A stretch of 64,000 nucleotides of DNA, taken from assembly GCF_010858045.1 (NCBI RefSeq), contig NZ_JAAGVC010000007.1, positions 124,001 through 188,000 on the forward strand. Direction: 5' to 3'. The number at the start of each line of letters is the position of its first letter. The stretch's first letter is position 1. The notes beneath the pieces are model-generated. The model saw only the letters and a list, made by a program, of their open reading frames with translations. It did not search any database and was not told where the DNA came from. This stretch comes from Nocardia cyriacigeorgica. GTDB lineage: Bacteria > Actinomycetota > Actinomycetes > Mycobacteriales > Mycobacteriaceae. The translations under genes were made by a program, and so were the position numbers. This document shows, piece after piece, positions 43,196 through 52,129 of this stretch.

Positions 43196-45088
43196 GTGAC
43201 CTCGATCCAGATCGCGCAGCGCGGCACCGGACTGCTGCGGGCGTTCAACGAAGCCGGGGTGCTCTCGGCCGCCGATGTGCACGTCGCCGTGCGGTTGGGC
43301 CGGCTCGGGCGCGAGGAGTCCGAAGCGGCGCTGTTCGCGGCGGCTTTGGCGGTGCGGGCAGTGCGCTCGGGTTCGGTGTGCCTCGAGCTGGCCCGGATGC
43401 GCGAGATCGGCATCGACGCCGACGAAACCTGGGACACCACCGTCGATCCGGCCTCCCTGCCGTGGCCGGAATTCGACGACGTGCTCGCGGCTTTGCGGGT
43501 CAGCCCCCTCGTGATCGGTGGCGCGGCCGGGCCGCTGCGCCCGCTGCGGCTGGTCGAGGATCGCCGTGCGGGCGGGCCGCTGCTCTACCTGGATCGCTAC
43601 TACCAGCAGGAACAGACCATCCGTCGGGTGCTGACCGAACGCTCGGACCGGCATCCGGTGGTCGTGCCGGCCGTGGTGCGTCGCGAACTCGACCGGCTGT
43701 TCGCCACTCCCGCAACGGAAGCGGGGTCCACAGCGCCGGACCGGCAGCGGTTGGCCGCCGCGCTCGCCGCGACCCACTGGACCACCGTCGTCGCGGGCGG
43801 TCCGGGCACCGGCAAGACCCACACCATCGCCCGCATCATCGCCTTGCTCGACGCCCATCAGCGTGCGAACCCGAAGGCGCCGGCTCTGCGGGTCGCGCTC
43901 GCCGCCCCCACCGGTAAGGCGGCCGCGCGGCTGCAGGAAGCGGTGCGCGATCAGGCCGCCGACCTCGGACTACCGGAACTGAGCGCCTCCACCCTGCACC
44001 GGCTGCTCGGCTGGCAGCGCGGTCGCGGCACCCGCTTCCGGTATCACGAATTCAATCGGCTGCCCTATGACGTCATCGTGGTCGACGAGACCTCGATGGT
44101 GTCGCTGACCATGATGAGCAGGCTGATGGCGGCGCTGCGCCCGGACACCAGGCTGGTGCTGGTCGGCGACCCGGATCAGCTCGCCTCGGTCGACGCGGGC
44201 GCGGTGCTCGCCGACCTGGTGGCAGGCCCGGTGGTCGGCGCCCCGAATCCGGTGCTCGACCAGATCATCGGCCGGGCGGCCGAGCCATCGGCGGATCCGG
44301 AGGCGTTGACCGAGCTGGAGCAGACCCGGTTGCGCGGCGGCATCGTCCGGCTCACCCGCGGGCGGCGGTTCGGCGGCCGGATCGCCGATCTGGCGGTAGC
44401 GGTGCGGGCCGGTGACTCCGAGACCGCCTTGGGATTGCTGCGCGAAGGCGGCGATGCGCTGTCGTTGTGCGAACCGGAGGACGTGGCCGCCGTCCGCGCC
44501 GACGTGATCACCGCCGCCCGTCGGGTCACCGAGGCCGCCCTGGCCGGTGACGCCGCCGCCGCGCTCACGGCGCTGGAATCACATCGGCTGCTGTGCGCCC
44601 ACCGCCAGGGCCCGTTCGGCGTCGAACGCTGGGACCGAATGGCCGGCGAATGGGCCGCCGCCGCGGGGGCAGGCCCCGAATCCGGGCAGAACACCTGGTA
44701 TCCGGGACAACCGCTGCTGGTCACCGCCAACGATCACGAGGCCCGCATCTACAACGGCGATACCGGCGTCGTCATCCGCCAACCCGACGGGTCGTTGCGA
44801 GTCGCCCTGCAACGCGGCAGCGAACCCTACCTCGTGCATCCCACCCAATTCCCCTCCGTGGTCACCGTTTTCGCCATGACCATCCACCGCAGCCAGGGCA
44901 GCCAGTACGACGCCGTCACCATCGTCCTGCCCGAACCCGAATCCACCCTGCTCACCCGCGAGCTGCTCTACACCGCCATCACCCGCGCCCGCGGCCACGT
45001 CCGCATCATCGGCACCGATGCCGCCATCCGCGCCGCGACCGCGCGACGGGTGCTGCGCGCCAGCGGGTTGAGCCACCGAGTGGAGTGA
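43196..45088 (+). CDS. recD: exodeoxyribonuclease V subunit alpha (RecD)
   Basis: 630 aa from GTG 43196, with GGGAGG seven bases upstream, 64 bp after recB. Walker A is VAGGPGTGKTHTIARII, motif II VVDETSMVSLTMMSRLMAAL, and the C-terminal SF1 motif V/VI reads TIHRSQGSQYDAV and LLYTAITRARGHVRIIG. RecD is the 5'-3' motor of the RecBCD complex. The order recC-recB-recD is as in mycobacteria. Confidence 0.95.
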   Translation: MTSIQIAQRGTGLLRAFNEAGVLSAADVHVAVRLGRLGREESEAALFAAALAVRAVRSGSVCLELARMREIGIDADETWDTTVDPASLPWPEFDDVLAALRVSPLVIGGAAGPLRPLRLVEDRRAGGPLLYLDRYYQQEQTIRRVLTERSDRHPVVVPAVVRRELDRLFATPATEAGSTAPDRQRLAAALAATHWTTVVAGGPGTGKTHTIARIIALLDAHQRANPKAPALRVALAAPTGKAAARLQEAVRDQAADLGLPELSASTLHRLLGWQRGRGTRFRYHEFNRLPYDVIVVDETSMVSLTMMSRLMAALRPDTRLVLVGDPDQLASVDAGAVLADLVAGPVVGAPNPVLDQIIGRAAEPSADPEALTELEQTRLRGGIVRLTRGRRFGGRIADLAVAVRAGDSETALGLLREGGDALSLCEPEDVAAVRADVITAARRVTEAALAGDAAAALTALESHRLLCAHRQGPFGVERWDRMAGEWAAAAGAGPESGQNTWYPGQPLLVTANDHEARIYNGDTGVVIRQPDGSLRVALQRGSEPYLVHPTQFPSVVTVFAMTIHRSQGSQYDAVTIVLPEPESTLLTRELLYTAITRARGHVRIIGTDAAIRAATARRVLRASGLSHRVE

Positions 45089-45195
45089 ACGCCGGCCGGG
45101 CCCGGCTCGACGCGTGCCATCCCCGTATCAGCGCACGGCGATGCCAGAGCAGGCGTTGTCATCCGCGCTCGCGGTTTCGGATCACCGCATCTCAT

Positions 45196-45209
45196 GTGAC
45201 GCACGTCAC
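45196..45209. promoter_or_regulatory. palindrome upstream of the ECF41 promoter
   Basis: GTGACGCACGTCAC, arms GTGACG/CGTCAC around CA, 10 bp before the -35 box at 45219. It repeats the TGTCAC/GTGACA theme of the -35 element and could bind a regulator. Confidence 0.4.
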
Positions 45210-45218
45210 TTTTCTGGA

Positions 45219-45246
45219 TGTCACGTTCGGCGGCCCACCTTACGTC
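45219..45246 (+). promoter_or_regulatory. ECF41-type promoter
   Basis: TGTCACG (45219-45225), 17-bp spacer, CGTC (45243-45246). This matches the known ECF41 consensus of TGTCACA and CGTC closely. It lies 39 bp before the ATG of the oxidoreductase that leads the two-gene unit with the sigma factor, implying autoregulation. Confidence 0.8.
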
Positions 45247-45284
45247 TCGGGTGCATCGACCGATTGTTCAGAAGGGATACGACG

Positions 45285-46490
45285 ATGCGCGAGCACAACG
45301 AGACCAACGAAACGGCGCGGCGGGACATCTTGGTCCTCGGCGCCGGATACGCGGGCATGTCGGCGGCGGTGAACCTGGGTGCCCGGGTGAAGCGGCGCGA
45401 CGATGTGCGGGTGACCGTGATCAACGCGGACGAGCGTTTCGTGGAGCGGTTGCGGCTGCATCAGGTGGCGACCGGCCAGCGGCTGGCCGAGTTCGACATC
45501 CCGGAACTGCTCGACGGCATCGGCGTCGGGTTCGTCCGGGGCCGGGTGGCGGCGATCGACCCCGACGCGAAGACGGTTCGCCTCGATGACCAGCGACTGC
45601 TGCGCTATGACAGCCTGGTCTACGCCCTGGGCGGCCTCGCCGACACCGGCCGGGTGCCCGGCGCCGACGAGCACGCCTTCACCCTCGACGGTGCCGCGGA
45701 CGCCGCGGCCCTCGCCGCGCGCCTGGACCGGCTCGAGGCCGGGACCGTCGTGGTCGGTGGCGCCGGGCTCACCGGTATCGAGGCGGCCGCCGAAATCGCC
45801 GAACAGTATCCGCGGCTGCGGGTAATGCTGCTGGGACGTGACGAACCCGGCGCCGCCATCGCCGATAAGCCGCGCGCCTACCTGCGGGCGACGCTGGACC
45901 GGCTCGGTGTCGAGGTGCGCAGCGACGCCGAGGTGGTGAAGGTGCTCGCCGATTCGGTGGAGTTGGCCGACGGCGAGAGCATCGCCGCCGACGCGGTGCT
46001 CCTGACCAGCGGTGTCCGGGCCAACCCGGTGGCGGCCGCGGCAGGGTGTGCCGTGGACGAGCGCGGCCGCATCGTCACCGATGCCACCCTGCGCTCGATC
46101 TCGCACCCCGACATCTACGCCGTCGGCGACGCCGCCGCCATCGAACAGGGATATGGCCTCATGCACGGCACCTGCCAGAGCGGCATGCCGACCGGTGTGC
46201 ACGCCGCGGTCTGCCTGGCCCGCGAGCTGAAAGGCAAGCAGCCCAAGGCGTTCCGCTTCGGCTACTACCACACGCCGGTGAGCCTCGGCCGCAACGACGC
46301 CGTCGTGCAGTTCACCAAGCCGGACAGCTCGCCGCGCCGCTGGCACCTGACCGGTAAGCGTGCGACCTGGTACAAGGAGACGGTGAGTTCTTCGCCGTGG
46401 CCGACCTTCCAGCGTATGACCAAGTTCCCGCGATCGGGTGCGATCTGGCCCAGCGGTGGCCGCTACACCCGCCGCGCAGGTGCGCGATGA
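45285..46490 (+). CDS. FAD/NAD(P)-binding oxidoreductase (ECF41 partner)
   Basis: 401 aa NDH-2-like flavoprotein. ILVLGAGYAGMSAAVNLGAR binds FAD, VVVGGAGLTGIEAAAEIAEQ binds NAD(P)H and SHPDIYAVGDAAAIEQGYG is the second FAD contact. No membrane anchor is evident, so it is likely soluble. ECF41 sigma factors are characteristically adjacent to carboxymuconolactone decarboxylase, oxidoreductase or epimerase genes; this is the oxidoreductase case. The ATGA overlap with the sigma gene indicates coupled translation. Confidence 0.9.
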   Translation: MREHNETNETARRDILVLGAGYAGMSAAVNLGARVKRRDDVRVTVINADERFVERLRLHQVATGQRLAEFDIPELLDGIGVGFVRGRVAAIDPDAKTVRLDDQRLLRYDSLVYALGGLADTGRVPGADEHAFTLDGAADAAALAARLDRLEAGTVVVGGAGLTGIEAAAEIAEQYPRLRVMLLGRDEPGAAIADKPRAYLRATLDRLGVEVRSDAEVVKVLADSVELADGESIAADAVLLTSGVRANPVAAAAGCAVDERGRIVTDATLRSISHPDIYAVGDAAAIEQGYGLMHGTCQSGMPTGVHAAVCLARELKGKQPKAFRFGYYHTPVSLGRNDAVVQFTKPDSSPRRWHLTGKRATWYKETVSSSPWPTFQRMTKFPRSGAIWPSGGRYTRRAGAR

Positions 46491-47401
46491 CCGCATCCGA
46501 CGACGCTCAGCAGCTCTTCGACGAACACCGCAACCTGCTGTTCGCCGTCGCCTACCGCATCCTCGGCAGCGCCGCCGACGCCGAGGACGCGGTGCAGGAT
46601 GCCTGGTTGAGGTGGTCGACGGTGGATCGTTCGCGCGTCACCGACGCCAAGGCCTATCTCGCCCGGATCGTGTCCAACCTGGCCATGGATCGCCTGCGCT
46701 CCACCCGCTATCAACGCGAAACCTATGTCGGTCCGTGGCTTCCCGAGCCGATCCTGACCACCGGTGACATCGTCGACGACGTCACCGGTGCGGAATCGGT
46801 GTCGATGGCGATGCTGGTGGTGCTGGAAACGCTCAGTCCGATCGAGCGGGCGGTGTTCGTGCTCAAGGAGGTCTTCGATTTCAGCTATGCCGAGATCGCC
46901 GAGGCCGTCGACCGCTCCGAGGAGGCGGTGCGCCAGGCCGCGCACCGCGCCCGCGGGCATGTGCAGGCGCGGCGGCCGAGGTTCAGCGCCGACCGCGGCA
47001 AGCAGCGCGACGTCACCACCCGGTTCGTCGCGGCCGCGACCGGCGGCGATATCAACACGCTGATGGACCTGCTGGCCCCGGACGTCACGCTGTGGACCGA
47101 CGGTGGTGGCAAGGTCCGTCAGGCGATGCGTCCCGTGGTGGGCGCCGACCGGGTGGCCAGCTGGTTCGCGGCCATCGGCACCCGCCCCTACCAGGGCGTG
47201 GCGCCGGCCGACATGCGGGTCGAGCTGGTCGAGATCAACGGTGCCGCCGGCGTGCTGTTCCGCGGTCCCGACCGGGTGATCGCCACCCTCACCGTCACTC
47301 TCGATCCCGAGGGCCGCATCATCGCCATCCACAACGTCGCCAACCCGGACAAGCTGCAGTCGATCGCCGAGGGCGCCGTGCACGACCTCGGCGATCGCTG
47401 A
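46487..47401 (+). CDS. ECF41-type RNA polymerase sigma factor (SigJ-like)
   Basis: 304 aa. Sigma2 includes LLFAVAYRILGSAADAEDAV and QDAWLRW; sigma4 includes FDFSYAEIAEAVDRSEEAVR. After these a SnoaL-like C-terminal domain (about 185-300) occurs. The three ECF41 signature motifs are all visible: WLPEP (in GPWLPEPI), DGGGK (in WTDGGGKV) and NPDKL (in VANPDKLQS). In ECF41 the C-terminal domain replaces an anti-sigma factor by both activating and inhibiting the protein. Its own promoter is probably 45219-45246. Confidence 0.93.
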   Translation: MTASDDAQQLFDEHRNLLFAVAYRILGSAADAEDAVQDAWLRWSTVDRSRVTDAKAYLARIVSNLAMDRLRSTRYQRETYVGPWLPEPILTTGDIVDDVTGAESVSMAMLVVLETLSPIERAVFVLKEVFDFSYAEIAEAVDRSEEAVRQAAHRARGHVQARRPRFSADRGKQRDVTTRFVAAATGGDINTLMDLLAPDVTLWTDGGGKVRQAMRPVVGADRVASWFAAIGTRPYQGVAPADMRVELVEINGAAGVLFRGPDRVIATLTVTLDPEGRIIAIHNVANPDKLQSIAEGAVHDLGDR

Positions 47402-47430
47402 CCCCCGTTCGGGCTGTGGGTCGGCGCTGG

Positions 47431-49569
47431 TCAGCCTCCTGCTGTGGGACTCGAGATCGGTGTGCGCGCAGCGGTGTTCGACGGATCTGGGTTCGGCTCC
47501 GCGCGCCGGCGAGATCCGGGTATCCACCAGTTCACCGGCCCCATCAGCTGAACCAGCGCCGGTACCAGCAACATGCGTACCAGGGTCGCGTCGATGATCA
47601 GCGCGAGGATCATGCCGATGCCGAGGAAGCGCATCGGGGTGAGCGGGGAGAGGGTGAACGCGCCGGTGACGATGATGAGCAGCACGGCCGCCGCGGTGAT
47701 GACGCGGGCGGTGCGCAGTGTTCCGGTGCGCACCGCTTCGGCGGTGCTCGCGCCCGCGTGATGGGCTTCGACCATCCGCGACAGCAGGAACACCTCGTAG
47801 TCGGTGGACAGTCCGAACACCACCGCGATGATCAGCACCACCATGCCCGCGGCGAGCGGCCCCGGTGTCACACCGAGCGCGCCTGCCAGATGTCCGTCGT
47901 GGAAGATCCAGGTCAGGATGCCGAAGGTGGCGGCGAGGCTGATGAAGGCCATGACCACCGCCTTGATCGGCAGCACGATCGAGCGGAAGGCGATCCCGAG
48001 CAGCAGCAGGGTCGCCAGCACCATGACCGCGATCATCCAGGGCAGGGCGGCGGTGATCGAATCCACGCTGTCCATGGTCGCCGCGGTATCGCCGCCGACC
48101 CGCAGGCCGGTGCCCGCGGGCGGTTCGAGCGCCCGCACCGCCTCGACGACGGCGATGGCCTCGTCGCTGCGGTCGGCGCTGTCGAGCATCGCGTGGACGA
48201 CGACGAAATCCGCTGCGCGCCCGGCCTGGAACACCGGACCCACCCCGGGCACGGCATCGATCTCGCGCATCACCTGCGCGATGGCCGCGTCCTGCGGAGC
48301 CGCACCGTCGAGGCCGTGCAGCAGCGCGGTCACCCCGCTGTTGGCGGCTGGGAAACGGTCGGTGAGTTCCTCGACGGTGGTGCGCATGGGATTGTCCGTG
48401 GGCAGTGCGCGATGGTCGATATCGCCGAGCCGCGCTCCCAGCAGCGGTGTCGCCAGCACCAGCAGCACCGCCGTCACCCCTAGGGCGACCGCACCCGGAC
48501 GGCACAGCACCGCATCGACCACGCGGCCCCAGAACCGCTCGGTACGGCCGCGTTCGCGCGAGGCGCCGAGCCTGGCCCCGAACAGCACGAGCATCGCGGG
48601 CAGCACGGTCAGTGAGAGTGCCGCCGCCAGCGCGACCGCTGCGATCGCACCGAACCCGAGCGATCTCAGCACCGGCTGCGGGAAGACGAACGTGCCGGCG
48701 AAGGCACAGATCAGCAGTGCGGCCGAGAACGCGACGGTGCGCCCGGCCGTCGCGCAGGTCCGTTCGATCGCGGCGGGCAGGTCGCGTCCGCCGGCTCTCT
48801 CCTCCCGGAATCGGGTGACCAGGAACAGCCCGTAGTCGATCGCCATGCCGAGCCCGATCAGCGACGCGATATTGACCGCGAAGGTGGTGACCGCGGTGAA
48901 TTCGGTCAAGGCCCGGATGGCCGCCAAGGAGCCGCCCACCGCCAGCGCACCGACCAGCACCGGCATCGACGCAGCCGCCAGCCCGCCGAACACCAACACC
49001 AGGATGAGCAGGGTGATCGGGAGAGAAATGGACTCGGCGACGATCAGATCCCGCTGGGATCGGGTGGTGATCTCATCGGCCAGGGCACTGAAACCGGCCA
49101 GCCTGGTGTCGATTCCGGGGACCTGGAGGCCGGGTTCGACGGATGCGAAGGCGGTGATGCGCTGATTGTCGTCGCCTGCGAGGAAGACCACCGCGAGTCC
49201 CTGGCGGCCGTCGGCCGAGCGCAGGAACTGGGTGCGCGGCGGAGTGCTGTTCCAGTAACTTTCCACCGGCCGCGCCAGCAGGGCGGGGTCGATCCGTTCG
49301 ATGGCCGCGGTGATCTGCGGCCCGATCGCCTCGAGGCTCTGCCCGTCCGGCGCGGTGTAGACGACGACGACGTCGGCGCTGGTCGGCCCGACCTGCGCCC
49401 GGACCAGCGCGTCCACGCGACTGGATTCACTACCCGGATCGGTGAATCCGGCCGCGCCGACCTTCTCCGCCGCGCTCGCGCCGTAGGCCGCGCACAGCAG
49501 CATCAGCCCGATCACCACCGCGAGGACGGTGCGCGGCCGGGCGATGACCAATCGCGCCCAGGCCCTCAT
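47431..49569 (-). CDS. MMPL-family (RND) lipid exporter
   Basis: 712 aa with two repeats of one plus five helices. Each repeat has the MMPL signature: GLGMAIDYGLFLVTRFREER and VFGLSTDYEVFLLSRMVEAH, where the paired Asp-Tyr residues carry protons. The loops after helix 1 and 7 are periplasmic porter domains of about 130 residues. At 712 aa it is of the shorter actinobacterial type. ATG 49569 overlaps the acyltransferase stop. Its place at the end of the beta-lactone operon suggests it exports the lipid product. Confidence 0.92.
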   Translation of the reverse strand: MRAWARLVIARPRTVLAVVIGLMLLCAAYGASAAEKVGAAGFTDPGSESSRVDALVRAQVGPTSADVVVVYTAPDGQSLEAIGPQITAAIERIDPALLARPVESYWNSTPPRTQFLRSADGRQGLAVVFLAGDDNQRITAFASVEPGLQVPGIDTRLAGFSALADEITTRSQRDLIVAESISLPITLLILVLVFGGLAAASMPVLVGALAVGGSLAAIRALTEFTAVTTFAVNIASLIGLGMAIDYGLFLVTRFREERAGGRDLPAAIERTCATAGRTVAFSAALLICAFAGTFVFPQPVLRSLGFGAIAAVALAAALSLTVLPAMLVLFGARLGASRERGRTERFWGRVVDAVLCRPGAVALGVTAVLLVLATPLLGARLGDIDHRALPTDNPMRTTVEELTDRFPAANSGVTALLHGLDGAAPQDAAIAQVMREIDAVPGVGPVFQAGRAADFVVVHAMLDSADRSDEAIAVVEAVRALEPPAGTGLRVGGDTAATMDSVDSITAALPWMIAVMVLATLLLLGIAFRSIVLPIKAVVMAFISLAATFGILTWIFHDGHLAGALGVTPGPLAAGMVVLIIAVVFGLSTDYEVFLLSRMVEAHHAGASTAEAVRTGTLRTARVITAAAVLLIIVTGAFTLSPLTPMRFLGIGMILALIIDATLVRMLLVPALVQLMGPVNWWIPGSRRRAEPNPDPSNTAARTPISSPTAGG

Positions 49570-50762
49570 CGCGCGCTCTCGTCATCGGCGGGTACTCCGG
49601 CTTCCAAGCCCGCCACGATGCGGTCGAGCAGCGCATCCAGCCGCTCGGCGATACCGCGTCCATTGCGGGCCGAGACCGTCAGCTCGGATTTCCCGCCCGA
49701 TTCCATCAACCCGAACAGCAGCGGCATCGCCACGCTGTGCTGCGGCAGGATCAGCACCGACACCGGCCGGAACCCGGGTGTGGCGAGTTCGCCCAGATCG
49801 AATCGGCCCATATGCGACACGGTGGCCGAGGCGAGATTGCGGCCGAACCCGGCGCCGAGCCAGTTCAGGGTGCGCAGCAGAGCACGGCCCGCGGGCTGCG
49901 GGATCTGCGCCAACCCGCTGTTGTCCATCTGATTCAGCTCGAGCCGTTGCGCCAGACCCGCGCGCTTCATGTCGTTGATCTCGGTCCACGATGTTCCCGC
50001 GGTGATGTCGAAGAACAGGGGGAGCGCGAGATTCGCGGTGGAGCGCAGCTGCCGATCGTGACGGCGCAGATCCACCGGCATCATGATCCGCGAGGTCCCC
50101 TGGGTCTGCTCGGCCAGGATCGCCGCGATCTTGGCGACCGCGCCGGGTGCGCTCGACGCGATGGTGCGGCGGCGCAACAGATGTCGTGGTTGGCCGGAGA
50201 CCTGGCGACCATGTCCGACGGCGGCGCGGTATCGCGGCAGCATCAACGTCGGCTTGCCCGGGGCGCCGACGCGCCGCACCAGCTCCTGGTCGGCGACCGG
50301 ATCGGGCATGGGCCGCGGTTGCTCGCCGCGCAGGGCCGCCAGCACGGCCAACGCCCACGTCACCAGGCCCATGCCGTCCATCACGCCGTGGAAGGCCCGG
50401 AAGATCAGGGTCACCGGCTGCGCGGTGAGCAGCAGCACCTCGCAGGTCGATTCGTCGGTGGGCCCGATCGGGCTGTGCACCACCGGATCATCGTCGAGCG
50501 AGTCGTAGTCGATCGTCCGGTCCCGCACCACCCGCACCGCGGCGGGCACACCGCTGTCGACCCAGTCGCGGCCCCGGCGCACCAACCGCGATCCCGGGCA
50601 CGCGGCCGAAGCGACCGCGACCGCCTGCCGCAACCGCTCCGGGTCGATCTCGCCCTCACCGGGGAAGACGAGCTGCATGAGGAACGGCGGCGCCAGATCA
50701 CGCATCGGGAAATACATGCGTTCGGTCGGTGAGATCCGGCGGAACACGGTGCCGGTAGCCAT
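49566..50762 (-). CDS. condensation-like acyltransferase (PapA/WS-DGAT type)
   Basis: 398 aa. The catalytic HxxxD motif is FHGVMDGMG (about residue 121-128) in IFRAFHGVMDGMGLVTWALA. FFDITAGTSWTEINDMKRAG and SHMGRFDLGELATPGF are typical second-domain segments, the latter similar to the DFGW region. Such enzymes move acyl groups from CoA or carrier protein to alcohols or amines. It is 36 bp after nltD and overlaps the MMPL gene, so an esterification of the beta-lactone pathway product or a related lipid is inferred. Confidence 0.82.
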   Translation of the reverse strand: MATGTVFRRISPTERMYFPMRDLAPPFLMQLVFPGEGEIDPERLRQAVAVASAACPGSRLVRRGRDWVDSGVPAAVRVVRDRTIDYDSLDDDPVVHSPIGPTDESTCEVLLLTAQPVTLIFRAFHGVMDGMGLVTWALAVLAALRGEQPRPMPDPVADQELVRRVGAPGKPTLMLPRYRAAVGHGRQVSGQPRHLLRRRTIASSAPGAVAKIAAILAEQTQGTSRIMMPVDLRRHDRQLRSTANLALPLFFDITAGTSWTEINDMKRAGLAQRLELNQMDNSGLAQIPQPAGRALLRTLNWLGAGFGRNLASATVSHMGRFDLGELATPGFRPVSVLILPQHSVAMPLLFGLMESGGKSELTVSARNGRGIAERLDALLDRIVAGLEAGVPADDESAR

Positions 50763-50798
50763 ATCTACCTCGCTGATCGGTGGGACGGGTGCGCGGGG

Positions 50799-51845
50799 CT
50801 AGCGCAGCGTCCGGGTGAGTTCGGTGACGCCGCCGTTGGCGGCGAGCCAGGTCAGGAAGGACGCGAGACCGGTGTCCCGGTCGATGATCGGCTGGTAGCC
50901 GAGATCCCGGGCCGCGGCAGCGGTGTCGTAGGTGGCCGAGCGGGTGAGCAACGCGACCACATACCGCGACAGCGGTGGCGACCAGCGGGTGGCCACCGGT
51001 GGCAGCCGCCAGATCGCCTCGATCACCGCGACGGCGGCGCGCACCACCCGTGGATTCGGGGTGCGGGCCGGCGGGGCGTAGCCGAGGTCGCCGGCGACGG
51101 CGGCGAGGAACCCCCACACATCGGTGCGTTCGGCATCGGCGATGAAGTACGCCTTACCGCCCACCGCGGCGCCGTCGACGGTCGCGGCTTTCACGCAGGC
51201 GTCGACGATGTTGTCCACATGGCACAGCGACGCATACACCGTGCGCCCGAACGACAGATCGGGCAGCGCGCCCTCGGCGGTGCGCCCGAGCAGCCGCACG
51301 ATGGGGCCGGAGCGGTCGCCCGCACCCCAGATCGCGCGCGGCCGCAGCGCGCAGGTGCGGAATCCGGGTGCGTCGGCGGCCAGCACCGCGCGCTCGGCGG
51401 CGGCCTTGGTCTCGGAGTACAGGTTCAGGTACCGGCGCGGATACGGCAGTGATTCGTCCACGTCGAGCTGGTCGCCGCCGTCGCGATCCATCAGCGCGCT
51501 CGGGCTCGAGATGAACACGAAACGCGAAGCGCCGTGGTCGCGGGCGGCGTCGAGCAGAACCTCGGTGGCGCGCACGTTCTCGGCCCAGAACTGGCGGCGG
51601 GTGCCGCGTTCGTCGACCCGGGCCGCGCTGTGGAACACCACATCGATGCCCTCGGTGGCCCGCCGCAGCGAGGCTTCGTCGGTCAGATCGCCGGTGACCA
51701 CCCGGACGCCGGCGAGCTCGCCCAGATCACCGAGGCTGCTGGTGCGGCGCACCAGAATCGATACCTGGTGCCCGCCCTCGCGCACCAGTCGCCGCACCAG
51801 CGCCCCGCCGAGGAAGCCGGAGGCACCTGTCACCAGAATCTTCAT
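50799..51845 (-). CDS. nltD: NAD(P)-dependent 3-beta-HSD-like reductase (NltD/OleD-like)
   Basis: 348 aa extended SDR. KILVTGASGFLGGALVRRLV is the TGxxGxxG start; HSAARVDERGTRRQFWAENV and FISSPSALM precede the catalytic YSETK (in YLNLYSETKAAAER, about residue 149). It resembles OleD, which reduces 2-alkyl-3-keto acids from the thiolase step, and NltD of the nocardiolactone cluster. ATG 51845 overlaps the small membrane gene by 4 bp. Confidence 0.82.
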   Translation of the reverse strand: MKILVTGASGFLGGALVRRLVREGGHQVSILVRRTSSLGDLGELAGVRVVTGDLTDEASLRRATEGIDVVFHSAARVDERGTRRQFWAENVRATEVLLDAARDHGASRFVFISSPSALMDRDGGDQLDVDESLPYPRRYLNLYSETKAAAERAVLAADAPGFRTCALRPRAIWGAGDRSGPIVRLLGRTAEGALPDLSFGRTVYASLCHVDNIVDACVKAATVDGAAVGGKAYFIADAERTDVWGFLAAVAGDLGYAPPARTPNPRVVRAAVAVIEAIWRLPPVATRWSPPLSRYVVALLTRSATYDTAAAARDLGYQPIIDRDTGLASFLTWLAANGGVTELTRTLR

Positions 51846-52129
51846 CGCGTGTCCTCCCGCTGCCCGTGGTCCATCGTGCGCCACCAGGTGAGCCCGAAAA
51901 TCTGTGTCATCAGCGCTATTTCGCCCGCCGAACGGCCGCTGCCACGGGCGGCGCGCAGCGCGAACGGAATCTGCGCCGCGTGCACGACGACGCTCAGGAA
52001 CGCGTCGATCCACCACAGCGCACGCGGTAGCCGATGCGCCGGCGCCCTGCCTGCGGACGCCGCGATGAGCCCGGCGACCAGGTACAACCAGCCGATGACG
52101 GGAATCGCGCGCAAGGCGGCCGTTCTCAT
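51842..52129 (-). CDS. small membrane protein of the nlt operon
   Basis: 95 aa with two to three hydrophobic segments: AIPVIGWLYLVAGLIAASAG (about 9-28), WWIDAFLSVVVHAAQIPFAL (about 44-63) and a weaker one near ALMTQIFGLTWW. It overlaps nltC and nltD by 4 bp each, so it is certainly translated within the operon. No family recognised. It may anchor the lipid-handling enzymes at the membrane. Confidence 0.75.
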   Translation of the reverse strand: MRTAALRAIPVIGWLYLVAGLIAASAGRAPAHRLPRALWWIDAFLSVVVHAAQIPFALRAARGSGRSAGEIALMTQIFGLTWWRTMDHGQREDTR

